Of a stretch of DNA of 64,000 nucleotides, positions 18,877 to 28,213 are shown piece by piece. A program made the translations under genes and the position numbers. Below the pieces are notes generated by a model, which was not told where the DNA came from, did not search any database, and worked only from the letters and a program-made list of their open reading frames with translations. Source of the stretch: Veronia nyctiphanis (GTDB taxonomy: Bacteria; Pseudomonadota; Gammaproteobacteria; Enterobacterales; Vibrionaceae); assembly GCF_004116385.1 (NCBI RefSeq), contig NZ_PEIB01000011.1:1-64000 (forward strand), given 5' to 3'. Within the stretch, counting starts at the first letter, position 1. Every line of letters starts with the position of its first letter.

Positions 18877-20511
18877 ATGAATAAATGGCGCATGAGACGC
18901 AGCATGCATTCTGTTATTTCTGTATTACTGCTTTGCCTGATATCGGTGGGCAAAGTATTCGCTGCTGACGCCATTGTCACCGACAACGTCGTTTCTGAAG
19001 ACCAGACCATACGACTGACCGTTCAGGCAGAGGGGACGTATAAACGCCATATCCTCAACTTATCGCCTTTAAAAAAGGATTTTTACGTTGGAAAAGTGAA
19101 CTCAAATGTCACATCGAGAACAGTAGCAGGCAAGGAGACTCTCGAAACGGTATGGCGCGTCACGATCGGGCCGAAAAGAACGGGAAAACTGAGAATACCT
19201 GCTCTTAAAATCGGATCGCAAAGAACAGAAAGCATTACCATTGAGGTGCTACCGAGAAACAGTCCGGCCCTGAAGAAAAAACAGTCTCCGGCCACCGTTC
19301 AGACTTCTATCAGCCGCAAGCGTGCCTATATTGGCGAGGTTCTCACCTACAAAATTAAGGTGTTTATTCGCACCAATCTGACGCAAACCGAAATTCTGCC
19401 TCCATCGGGAAATAAGGTAGACGTCACCCAACAAAATGGTGACGTGAAGTCTGAGGAGCTGGTAAACGGCATTCCGCAAATCACCGTCACACGCACTTAT
19501 CTCATCACACCAAAAGATACGGGAAATGTGAGGCTGACAGGCGCGTCATTTAAAGGCTTCGTGGTGAAAAATGGCGGGGTGACGAATGTGCCGCTTCGTC
19601 GTAAAGGCAATGACATTTTATTATCGATTAAACCGCCTGCTCGTAAGGGAGTCTGGCTACCCGCAAGCTCATTGTCATTGAGCCAGTCATGGCAATCCGA
19701 CGGCAACGATAAAGTCAAAGTAGGTGATGCCATCACAAGAGTCATTGAGCTGAAAGCCAAAGGGTTAGCACAAAGTCAATTACCTGAGTTTGAGTTTGAT
19801 TACCCATCATCGGTCAGGGTCTATGACGAGAAGCCGACGTATAAATTACACAATGGCTATACCGTGATGAGCTTTAAACAAGTACTTATACCCAGAGCAG
19901 GGGGAACCATTACCCTGCCCGGCTTGTCACTTCGTTGGTGGAACACTAATCAAGACACCGTAAAAACCACCAAAATTCCGGCGAAAAAAATCGTGGTTAA
20001 CGGGGCGTCTGGGGCACTACCTGAGGATACCTCTGGAGAGAGCAACAATGACCAAGCGAATACCCTGTTTGCCGGTTTATCTGATGTTCTTCCCACCATA
20101 CCAAAAAATATCGGCCTTTCACTATGGCAGTTCCTGACAGTGATATTTGCCATACTTTGGGTACTCTCGACCATTCTTTGGCTACGCAGCCGGAAACAGT
20201 CTCACACACCCTATTCTCCCTCACCCATTGCTGCTGAACAGGAAGACAGACTGACATCTTTGTATCAAGCTGCAGTAGAGAAAGACGCGGTGAAAATAGG
20301 CACGCTCTACCCATTGTGGGCTCGCAGCCATTTACCGGTTGCGCTTCAGAAATCTCTCGATGCAGAGATAGACAAGATTCAAGATGCCGCATTTTGCCCA
20401 GAGAAAAAATCATGGTCTAACAAGGCGCTGCTCAAGCTTCTCAAGAAAGCACAAAGCAGTAAGAACTTGAAAAAAATGGCGTCGTCACTCGCACCACTCG
20501 AGCCCGGCTAG
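18877..20511 (+). CDS. batD: BatD-type oxygen tolerance protein
   Basis: This 544-residue protein has an N-terminal signal (about residues 1-30), a large periplasmic region of beta-sandwich-like modules (DUF7939/BatD) with R-T-Y-L-I-T-P-K-D-T-G and I-P-R-A-G-G-T-I-T-L-P, and one membrane helix (about 418-438). A cytoplasmic C-terminal helical tail ends the protein. It is the last gene of the moxR-bat operon, starts 4 bases after the preceding stop and has an intact frame. BatD proteins are thought to scaffold the BatA/BatB complex on the periplasmic side. Confidence 0.88.
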   Translation: MNKWRMRRSMHSVISVLLLCLISVGKVFAADAIVTDNVVSEDQTIRLTVQAEGTYKRHILNLSPLKKDFYVGKVNSNVTSRTVAGKETLETVWRVTIGPKRTGKLRIPALKIGSQRTESITIEVLPRNSPALKKKQSPATVQTSISRKRAYIGEVLTYKIKVFIRTNLTQTEILPPSGNKVDVTQQNGDVKSEELVNGIPQITVTRTYLITPKDTGNVRLTGASFKGFVVKNGGVTNVPLRRKGNDILLSIKPPARKGVWLPASSLSLSQSWQSDGNDKVKVGDAITRVIELKAKGLAQSQLPEFEFDYPSSVRVYDEKPTYKLHNGYTVMSFKQVLIPRAGGTITLPGLSLRWWNTNQDTVKTTKIPAKKIVVNGASGALPEDTSGESNNDQANTLFAGLSDVLPTIPKNIGLSLWQFLTVIFAILWVLSTILWLRSRKQSHTPYSPSPIAAEQEDRLTSLYQAAVEKDAVKIGTLYPLWARSHLPVALQKSLDAEIDKIQDAAFCPEKKSWSNKALLKLLKKAQSSKNLKKMASSLAPLEPG

Positions 20512-20575
20512 GCAATATCGATGCGCTTACGGCTTTCTATCTTTGGGCAAGTAACTTTGACTCACCCACATAAAT

Positions 20576-20608
20576 AATGCCAGCCAGAGACGGCTGACTG
20601 GCATTTTT
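20576..20608 (+). terminator. intrinsic terminator of the bat operon
   Basis: AATGCCAG and CTGGCATT pair around an inner hairpin and are followed by a T-run (20,604-20,608), 64 bases after batD. In the opposite direction the same stem lies beyond the permease stop at 20,620, so it may serve both converging genes. Confidence 0.8.
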
Positions 20609-20619
20609 CGCGTAAACGG

Positions 20620-21904
20620 TCAGTGAGTTTCGACCTCATCTCTTTTTCTAATGAAGATGTTCAGTGCAATAGCTAGAATTGCTGCAGGAATGATTCCTGA
20701 TGTAAGCAATTGAGCAATCAATTCCATTATCTTTGTTGAAAACTTTACTGAGAAACTCTGGTACTGAGTTCAACCCGATAGCGAAACTTAATGACAAGGC
20801 TGCAATAGCAAGTTCTCTGGACGAAAAGCCCTCCTGCGTCATCAGTTTCAAACCTGCCGTTGCGACCATACCGAACATGAAAATAGCTGCGCCACCAAGC
20901 ACGCAAGCCGGCATTGCAGCAACAATAGCGGCGAGTTTAGGAATCAAACCGCCAAGAATTAGGAATATAGAACCAACGACAACGACCCATCGGCTTATGA
21001 CACCAGTCAAAGCAACAAGCCCTACATTCTGGGTGTATGACGTATTGGGTAGAGCGTTGAGACAGGAACCAATAATTGTACCCACCGCATCACCCAAGAT
21101 TGACCCTTTTAGCTCTTTAGGTGTTGCATCCCTACCTACCCCGCCACTGGTGATACCATTAGTATCACCTACCGTCTCGACCGTGGTAACTAACGCCATC
21201 ACGACCATACCAACAATCGCAATTGCAGGTAGCTCTAGACCGTAGAAAAAGGGCTGAGGTACTGATACCCAGTTTGCATCCATAATGATTTGGCCATTTA
21301 CCATACCTATCATTGCGGCAACAAGATAACCAACAGCCATCCCTACTAAGACAGAAGCCTGCCGTAAAATACCCGATGACAGCTCTCTGACAACAAGTGT
21401 CACGACCAAGACAAGCATGGCAATAGCAACCTGATCTGGCGTAGCCCAAGCTTCTGGGTTATTAACCCTTAAACCATTACCGCCACCCGCATACCAAAAA
21501 GCGACTTTTATCTGTGTGAGTCTAATGGCGGCGACAACGATCCCTGTGACAAGAGGAGGGAGCCATTTTTTCAGATGGCCAATATAGCAACCCAAAATTA
21601 TCTGCACCACGCCACCAAAAATAGACGCGCCAATGACAGCATCCATTCCGTAGTTTTTCGCTAAGGGGATCAAGTATGGGTAAAAACGCAAAACTTGTTC
21701 CTTGCACTACAGGCAGCCTTGCGCCTGAATGAGGAATGTTTTTTCTGCTGCATCAGCGCCGATGATGCCAGCAATAATTATCGGAACGGTAACATTTCCT
21801 ACAAACATAGCGAGAATATGTTGCAGGCCAAGCGGAACTAACTTGCCCAAAGGCATCATTTCGTTGACGGGATCTATATGGGTACTTCCTTGAGAGTCAG
21901 ACAT
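20620..21904 (-). pseudogene. NCS2 nucleobase:cation symporter, deleted and frameshifted
   Basis: This encodes a xanthine/uracil permease-type (NCS2) inner-membrane transporter. The N-terminus from 21,904 (AAGGAG upstream) carries M-F-V-G-N-V-T-V-P, then jumps from F-L-I-Q-A to G-A-R-L-P-V-V-Q-G-T-S-F-A-F. About 18 residues of a helix normally found between them are missing, with a frame change. A further shift sits near 21,675. The body carries V-E-T-V-G-D-T-N-G-I (about 21,170) and N-T-S-Y-T-Q-N-V-G. A last shift near 20,738 restores the tail ending at 20,620. The deletion argues for real decay. Confidence 0.8.
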
Positions 21905-22250
21905 CCATATTTCTCCTTTACGCACTCATTGTGAACAAAACGAACCAAATATAGTAAATAAAAAATATGGAACAGTATAATAAAAAAACAGAGTAACGCA
22001 TAATGAAAACTAAAATAAAATATATAAATCATAATGATAAACCAAATGACTAAGTATTTTTTCTCAATTAGAGCTACATTACTCGATTGAATACAAATAC
22101 ATATTGCACACAATAATTAGACGTTTAAATTATGCAATAGAGTGCATATTGGTTGTGAAAAATATGGGTAATAGATTAACAATGCAGGGTGGAAATTAAT
22201 GGGGCTTTGATTCATCCACACCTGCCAATTAACATTATCAACAAAAAATC
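21905..22250. other. AT-rich intergenic region between permease and YjbR gene
   Basis: This divergent promoter region is very AT-rich from 21,940 to 22,080. No purine riboswitch fold or conserved operator is evident on either strand. Confidence 0.5.
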
Positions 22251-22628
22251 TTGAGTGATGCTTTGACGAACACAGAAGTTGAAAGATTGTTGAATGCGAC
22301 GAAAGGCACACGGCTCGATTATCCTTTTGGTCCCGAACCCATGGTATTTAAAGTACTTAATAAAATGTTTGCCATTCTAGGCACACGTGAAGGCGAAGAC
22401 TACTTGAGTGTAAAAGGTAAACCAGAAGATTTAGAAGTGCTCACCAGCCAATTTGTGGGTATTTCGCCGGGATATCACCTCAACAAAAGACATTGGGTAA
22501 CGATTAAACTCCGAAGCAACGTACAAGATGCTTTGGTAGAGGATCTGATTAATTACTCCTACGATTTAGTCGTGAAGAATATGACAAAAGCTAAACGTGG
22601 TGAACTGCAAGCCGCATCTGACAAATAA
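22251..22628 (+). CDS. MmcQ/YjbR family DNA-binding protein
   Basis: This 125-residue protein is the second YjbR-type protein of the window. Family blocks are G-T-R-L-D-Y-P-F-G-P-E-P-M-V-F-K-V (about residues 19-35), K-M-F-A-I-L-G, L-S-V-K-G-x-P-E-D-L, the S-P-G-Y-H-L-N-K-R-H-W-V-T-I segment (about 73-86) and the terminal S-Y-D-L-V-V-K. The likely start is TTG at 22,251 with a poor SD; TTG at 22,263 is an alternative. The N-terminal part is therefore uncertain, but the family call is firm. Confidence 0.8.
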   Translation: MSDALTNTEVERLLNATKGTRLDYPFGPEPMVFKVLNKMFAILGTREGEDYLSVKGKPEDLEVLTSQFVGISPGYHLNKRHWVTIKLRSNVQDALVEDLINYSYDLVVKNMTKAKRGELQAASDK

Positions 22629-22653
22629 GCAGGGTAATAGTATAAATTCGAAG

Positions 22654-22685
22654 AAGAAAAAGAAAAGCCGGAGGAAACCTCCGGC
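22654..22685 (-). terminator. strong intrinsic terminator on the minus strand
   Basis: GCCGGAGG-AAA-CCTCCGGC (22,667-22,685) is a perfect 8-bp GC-rich stem. Read on the minus strand, it is followed by TTTTCTTTTTCTTC. Read on the plus strand, there is no U-tract. It therefore ends a transcript coming from higher coordinates on the minus strand, where the only candidate gene is the small ORF at 22,709-22,894. Confidence 0.8.
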
Positions 22686-22708
22686 AAACTAGAGTAGTAA
22701 TATATTTT

Positions 22709-22894
22709 TTACTGGTAACAATCAGATGCCTGATCGTCATTTCGGCAGCAAGCGAAAGTGCCCTTCCAGCGTTTTTTCTTTGGCCATTTTTGGCTTTTAC
22801 ATAGGGGTATTGGATTTATGGTATTGCACCACTGACTGTGTCAGCTTTTTTGCTTTCCACTTTCTAAGTCATCAGACCAGTCAGCAAAAAGCAT
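22709..22894 (-). pseudogene. candidate small cysteine-rich protein with in-frame TGA
   Basis: A 61-codon frame begins with ATG behind AGGGAAATCA. It reads 17 codons (M-L-F-A-D-W-S-D-D-L-E-S), meets TGA at codon 18 (22,841-22,843), then stays open for 43 codons. The second part has Cys residues spaced like a metal site: H-S-Q-W-C, I-P-L-C-K, K-G-T-F-A-C-C-R-N-D and D-C-Y. A strong terminator follows 24 bases later. The protein-like composition, SD and terminator suggest a real gene. The TGA could be a mutated TGG or, less likely, a selenocysteine codon. I recognise no family. Confidence 0.45.
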
Positions 22895-23070
22895 TGATTT
22901 CCCTACACTTATTGTCGAAGCATCCTTATTCGAATGAGTAATACTATATCCCTAAATCGTCTTTAAATTGATACTTTCTCTGCATATAGTGATACGATAT
23001 CTCAAACATTGGACGGCCTATGTATATTTTACTGGCCCTCATATTGATGACGATCAAATAAATGTGAAAT

Positions 23071-23949
23071 ATGGAAAAACTAATACATAAACCTTCTCTC
23101 GAAGTGACCCCAAAACGTAGGGGGTTTTCGTGGCGTTATCGCTACATGAAAGGCCCGCAATCTTTTTGTACCTGGCACTGCCACGATGAATATGAACTGG
23201 TTCTTCACCGCGATCTTTTGGCGACGGCCAGAATAGGAAATGTCGAAGAAACGATAAGCCATAACCATATTATGCTCATCGGTCCAAACATCCCTCACTC
23301 TATTGACCCGTCACTTCAAAACGATGACAGCGAGAGGCACATGTTTTGGTTCAGCCATAAATGGATCAACGACATGATGTACAACTGTGAGGAGTTTCGA
23401 CGGTTAACGTCATTACTTAAACGCGCACAGAAGTGCGTGGTATTTTCGGAAACCGTTGCCGAGAAGGTTTTCACTCTGGTCAATGATGAGCAAAACAGCA
23501 CTCCCCTCGAACAATTAGCAACGCTAATACGGGTTCTTTCCCTAATCACCAATGACAATGAAAGCAGCACATTACTCACTCATATACATACCAGTGAAGG
23601 CACTGATTCAACGGGCAGGGCAAAAATAGAAAAAGTCTGTGATTATATTGCTAAACACTATCACCATCCGATCACATTGAGTGATATAGCAAAGGCGATG
23701 CACTGCAGCGAAAGCAGTATTCATCGCCTTTTTAGTACCCATTTCAGTGAGTCATTTTCCTGCTATCTGCGAAAGTTCAGATTAGGCGTAGCCTGCGATA
23801 AGCTCATATCAACACACCACTCTGTTTCCATCATTTCTGAAGCAGTTGGTTACAACAACCTTTCTAACTTCAATCGGCAGTTCAAGCAATACAAAGGGAT
23901 GTCACCTCGCGAGTTTAGAAAACAATATCAACCCAAACCCGTCGTTTAA
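23071..23949 (+). CDS. AraC family transcriptional regulator
   Basis: This 292-residue regulator has an N-terminal cupin-like sensor domain, with W-H-C-H-D-E-Y-E-L-V-L-H (about residues 35-46) and G-P-N-I-P-H (about 75-80). The C-terminal AraC DNA-binding domain has two helix-turn-helix units: I-T-L-S-D-I-A-K-A-M-H-C-S-E-S-S and a V-S-I-I-S-E-A-V-G-Y-N-N-L-S-N-F-N-R-Q-F-K motif. It converges on the molybdopterin oxidoreductase gene. The ligand is unknown, and control of neighbours is only a possibility. Confidence 0.9.
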   Translation: MEKLIHKPSLEVTPKRRGFSWRYRYMKGPQSFCTWHCHDEYELVLHRDLLATARIGNVEETISHNHIMLIGPNIPHSIDPSLQNDDSERHMFWFSHKWINDMMYNCEEFRRLTSLLKRAQKCVVFSETVAEKVFTLVNDEQNSTPLEQLATLIRVLSLITNDNESSTLLTHIHTSEGTDSTGRAKIEKVCDYIAKHYHHPITLSDIAKAMHCSESSIHRLFSTHFSESFSCYLRKFRLGVACDKLISTHHSVSIISEAVGYNNLSNFNRQFKQYKGMSPREFRKQYQPKPVV

Positions 23950-23969
23950 GGTCCGAACCGCCGTCATTG

Positions 23970-26306
23970 TTACCCTAAAGCAACTTGACTTGGCTGCTTA
24001 TCATTCACAGGGATAACTTGTGCTGGCACTGACTTATAATTTGGCGTACCCGCCAGTGAATCGCGGTCTATATTGCCTGTAAGCTCATTGATAGACGGAC
24101 CATAACGGTTAATCTCGCCGTTCTCGTCAAGGTAATCTAACCCACTTCCGTTCGGCAAAGAGATATTTCCCTTCGCCATCATAGGTGAAACACTGACACT
24201 GGCTTCAACCTCCCCAAAACGGGTTTTGACGACCACTCTGTCATCCGAACTAACCCCAAGCTCTTCCGCATCAGCGCGAGACATTCTCAGTACACCAATT
24301 TGACTTTTTCTGTCCCATCCTGGGTTACGAATAATCGTATTCGATGTTTCGGCACGTCTCTCTCCCGCAGCTAAGAAGAACGGGTATTTATCGTTTATCC
24401 TTGGCTCCATCTTGGCGAGAGGAGCAATTTTCTCCAACAGTTCAGGGAGGTGGAGATTGATTTTTTTGCCCTCAGTTCCCATGAGATTAAAACTCTCGGA
24501 ATAACTCCCTGCATCACAAAATTCGACAGCGGTATCTTTCGTCATCAAATCAGAAAAGAGTCGCTCAGCACCTTTAAGACCTGTATACCCAGCATTTGCC
24601 GCATACTCTTTCTGATTCATCCTGTAGACATGAGAAAATGCCCAGATCACTGCCGCTGTCTCACTACCTTTAGGGAGCGTTTGCCCAAAAGTTCGGTATA
24701 ACATAATGGGGAGAGAGTCCATTAAATGTTTCTCTCGGGCAATCATCGCCGCCAGTACCGCAGCAAAGACAGCTCGGTTGAGCTTTAACGCACGTCTTAA
24801 CCATTTATAGTGACGATCTTCAGAAAGGCTTCCTGCTTTCTCCACCAGCCTCGCAAAGATTTCAGCCTCTGACAGTGTCCCCTCAAGCGGAGAAAAAAGT
24901 GGCTGCCGAACATGAAAGGCGTTACGCGGGTACTCTACGTTAAAGAAGGTCGATTCCGCTTTTTCGAACTGGTTACTCGCGGGCAATACATAGTCAGCCT
25001 GACGTGCTGTTTCTGTCATCGCAACATCAACAACCACCGAGAATTCAAGCGCTCTCATTGCTTGTCGCATTCTCTCACTGTTAGCCAGAGAGTGAACCGG
25101 GTTTGAACTGACGATCAACATACTGCGAAATCTATCCGGATGATCAGTCAATATTTCATCAGGGATGACAACGGCTGGAATAGAGCCCATTACGATTCTT
25201 GAGTCCGTGACAGGAGATGTCGCCTTTTTCTTTCGCTTTCCCCCACCTTTACCTGAAACACTCCCACGGCTTCCCGCAGAGAGGCTGAAGAAAGGTATCG
25301 GCGTATTCATTCCGCCTTTTTTGGCAAAGTTACCTGTCAGTACAAACAACAGATTTTTAAGATAACTGTTGAGAGTTGAATTAACATTCTGTTGCAGCCC
25401 GAGATCTTCCATAGCCGCAAAACTGTTCGCTTTCGCAATGACCGACGCGACTTCGCGCAGTACTTGAGGGTCCACACCAGAGAATGTGGCGTATTCATCG
25501 ATGTTTAATGATTCAAAAAAGGGCCGAATGTCTTCAAGGCCGCGAGAATGGGATGCAAGCCAATCTTTAGCGATCAATTCTTGTTCAAAAAGTACCCCTA
25601 CCAACGCGAGTAAACACCAAGCATCGCGCCCCGGCTTAACTTGAAGATGATAATCAGCCATTGCAGCAGTCTCTGACCTTCGGGGGTCGAATGACAATCA
25701 GTTTCCGGTTTGGGTCCTTTTTCATCTCGGTGAGCAGAAGTCTCGAACGTGGAATGCCATGTGATTGCCATGGGTTTTTTCCGACAAAAAGTGCAACATC
25801 ACAGTGCTCAAAATCACCATGGATAAAGGTGCCAAACATTTTGCCGTTCACCCAGAACTCACCAGACTTTTCCTGTGCCAAAGCATTTGAGCGGTACTTC
25901 ACGCCCAACGTCTTCAAGAAACCTTGCGCGTAAGCGCCAGCAAGGTGATTACCTTGCCACCTCCGCCGTAATAGAAAATAGATTCCCCACCGAATTTTTT
26001 CTTCACTGCAAGGAACCGTTCCGTCACTTCTCGGATTGCAGTATCCCAGTCAACAGGCTCATAGGTACCATCGGGTTTCCTTCTCATTGGCGAGGTTAAT
26101 CTATCAGCCGTTGATTGATAATAACTCAGGCGTTTCGCCTTTTCACAGTAATAGCCTTGGGAAATAGGGTGCGCTTTGTCACCTCTCACACCAATGATCT
26201 CTCTGTTCTCGACAGGCCCAGTTTTTACTTCCAGACCACAATTCAAGCTACACAAAATACACGCTGTTTTTTTCCACTCATTCTGAGATTCAGTTTTGCA
26301 ATCCAT
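23970..26306 (-). pseudogene. molybdopterin-dependent oxidoreductase, two frameshifts
   Basis: Repaired, this is a ~775-residue bis-MGD oxidoreductase of the FdhF/BisC superfamily. The N-terminus has the [4Fe-4S] ligands C-I-L-C-S-L-N-C with a fourth Cys in Y-Y-C-E-K (about residue 54). The second frame (from about 25,960) carries Y-R-S-N-A-L-A-Q-E-K-S-G-E-F-W-V and G-K-N-P-W-Q-S-H-G. The third (from about 25,695) carries the MGD-binding C-terminal half, including S-S-N-P-V-H-S and R-Y-G-P-S-I-N. The breaks are one missing and one extra base. No TAT signal is seen, so it is probably cytoplasmic. Substrate unknown. Confidence 0.82.
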
Positions 26307-26641
26307 GAAAAGACCTCAAGAAATAATCATTACTTGCGCTTTCAAGTTTTAACAATCTCGCACAAGCCGTTAACAAGACACCTAGCCACGCTAAGGGAAT
26401 TATTGGACATTATCAACTCATCCGACCAGTTTAAAATGAAAAATAAGCAGAGATTTATTGGATTGATGGTTTATTAAAAAACGCTTAACTGATTGAATTT
26501 AATCGAATATTGAAGGTCGATAAAAAACTCGTTGCTTATATAATCTCAATTTCAAGATTGACGGAATTTAAGAAAAAATATGTGTTTGAACCCGACAATT
26601 TCGGGTTCAATGGGGTAGACATTGCAATGAAAGCTTACGTG
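26307..26641. other. intergenic region between oxidoreductase and S66 peptidase
   Basis: This holds the promoter region of the oxidoreductase (-) and, at 26,586-26,610, the hairpin that follows the peptidase gene. Nothing else is recognisable. Confidence 0.5.
26586..26610 (-). terminator. 10-bp perfect hairpin downstream of S66 peptidase
   Basis: TTGAACCCGA and TCGGGTTCAA pair perfectly around CAATT, 31 bases after the peptidase stop on the minus strand. It is followed on that strand by ACACATATTTTTTC. The T-run is offset, so it is a probable rather than certain terminator. Confidence 0.6.
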
Positions 26642-27681
26642 TCAGAGGAACGCGGACTCGCGTAATCTAATCGATTGGTTATCGCAATCAATTTCAGTAT
26701 CGATACCAAAAGGCAACACAAGCTGTGGGTCGGTATGCCCAAAACTCAAATTTGTTACCACAGGTAACTCCGATAAACCAAATTCGTCATTAAGAACAGA
26801 CAGAATCGTATCTTCCAATTGTCTTTTTTCTGTCTCCGAGTAACCTGTCGGCCTGCCCAAAAATATAGCCGACAATCGTTCGAGCGCTCCCATCACACCG
26901 AAATTCCGCAAGCTATACCGAACATAATCAATGCTAGGTTTTTCCTCTGAGGTCTCAAGGACCAAGATTTTCCCCTGCCAAAAATCGGCCTGAGGCCAAA
27001 AAGGTATCCCTTTCATCATCTCGAGTACTTCAATACACCCCCCAAATAGCTTACCGTTTACTTTTCCCGAGCCCTGAATAAAACGCGGTCTCCCTGCATC
27101 CTTCCACGTGTTGAATTTGCCAGTATAAGTTTCGTCATCCCAGTCGGGGTAACCGCCATGACCATCGGAGTAGACGGGAAACACTGGCCAGTTCTCGAGA
27201 TGGTTTTCTCCTGCCAGGAAAGCAGAAAAATACGCTTGATACTCACTGGGGGCGTTGTGAAATTGGGCGAGACCCGCCATTACCGAAGGTCCTAAAAAGG
27301 TGACGACACCGAGTTGATTAAGGTAGGTAGCAATCGTTGTGAAATCTGAGTAGCCCATAATGAACTTAGGGTTCGCTGCGATTATTTCGGCATCTAAGTA
27401 TTTGAGGATGCGTACTGAATCAGAGCCGCCGATAGACGAAACAATGCCTTTGATATCTGGGTCGGCAAATGCCTTATTAATGTCTTCTGCACGCGCTGCA
27501 GGATTTTTAAATACTTCTTCCGCTGTCATTTTTGTAGTTGGAAATTTAACAACCCGAAACCCCAGCTTTTCCAGATTCTGAATGCCAGACCGGAAAACAT
27601 CGGGGAACGCTGTTGCCCCACCCATGACTGGGAAATTATTGCAATCGCATCGCCTTTCTTCAGCGCAGAAGGTTTTTTCAT
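26642..27681 (-). pseudogene. S66 peptidase (LD-carboxypeptidase/MccF-like), N-terminal frameshift
   Basis: Repaired, this is a ~345-residue S66 family serine peptidase. The true start is ATG at 27,681 (AGAGGCGAAAT upstream), reading M-K-K-P-S-A-L-K-K-G-D-A-I-A. Adding one G to a GGG run near 27,625 leads into G-G-A-T-A-F-P. The nucleophile motif G-Y-S-D-F-T (Ser near residue 110 of the product) and the C-terminal F-G-H-T-D-P (His) fit the Ser-Glu-His triad of LD-carboxypeptidases and of MccF, which confers microcin C7 resistance. Proteins of this length class are closer to MccF. Confidence 0.82.
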
Positions 27682-28213
27682 ATTTCGCCTCTTTCGTCAT
27701 AAAACACTGGCTAAACAGCCAAAATTCACACTAACATTGGCGTATAACGGTGAGTAGGCCTAAACAAACCCTTTGTGCGCTGAAAATATAGCTTTTTAGA
27801 TCGTATTCAAATCTCTGGTTATCGTGAACAAAGAGCAGGGCTGGCTTGGCGCTACTACATCCATATGCTCCCTCTTACTTTAAAATCCCTGACTTAATTG
27901 ATTTTTTTGGATCAAACGCTCATTGATAGCTCTCATAATAATTTTCTGCTTTGCTATCATCGAAATGGACTTTCACTATACATTACCCTCTTTAGTGAGA
28001 GATAGCTTCTGGCAAAGTAGTATCATTCAGGAGATTGCACCATGCCCCTGCATCAAGTCGTTAATATTCCCTCTTTACCCTATGCCCTATGTGATGCAAT
28101 TACACTCGTAAATTCCAAACAGTATAAGTATTTGACGAATCGTTGAGAGGGGGATGTTCCCATCAATATAACGACCCTCTCAATCGACACCTGAAAAATA
28201 TCCGAGAAGTTCA
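27682..28213. other. intergenic region upstream of diguanylate cyclase
   Basis: This is a divergent promoter region. The one clear structure is a 9-bp perfect inverted repeat, TTGAGAGGG (28,143-28,151) and CCCTCTCAA (28,175-28,183), ending 30 bases before the cyclase ATG. A 62-codon reading at 27,923-28,111 has no SD and is not called. Confidence 0.5.
28143..28183. promoter_or_regulatory. inverted repeat before the diguanylate cyclase gene
   Basis: Two 9-base arms pair perfectly across 23 bases, in what is probably the 5' untranslated region or an operator of the diguanylate cyclase gene. There is no downstream U-tract, so a regulatory or RNA-structural role is more likely than termination. 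Confidence 0.35.

Noticed and set aside
21905-22250. Purine riboswitch upstream of the nucleobase permease
   Set aside because: The leader is AT-rich without the three-way junction core sequences expected of a purine aptamer.
22841-22843. Selenocysteine codon in the small Cys-rich ORF
   Set aside because: The stem-loop after the TGA is only 5 bp and too close to the codon. No other selenoprotein evidence exists here; the glutathione peroxidase uses Cys. Kept only as an alternative in the finding.
22726-22941. 71-codon ORF on the plus strand
   Set aside because: It is antisense to the better supported minus-strand small ORF, has no SD and resembles no family.
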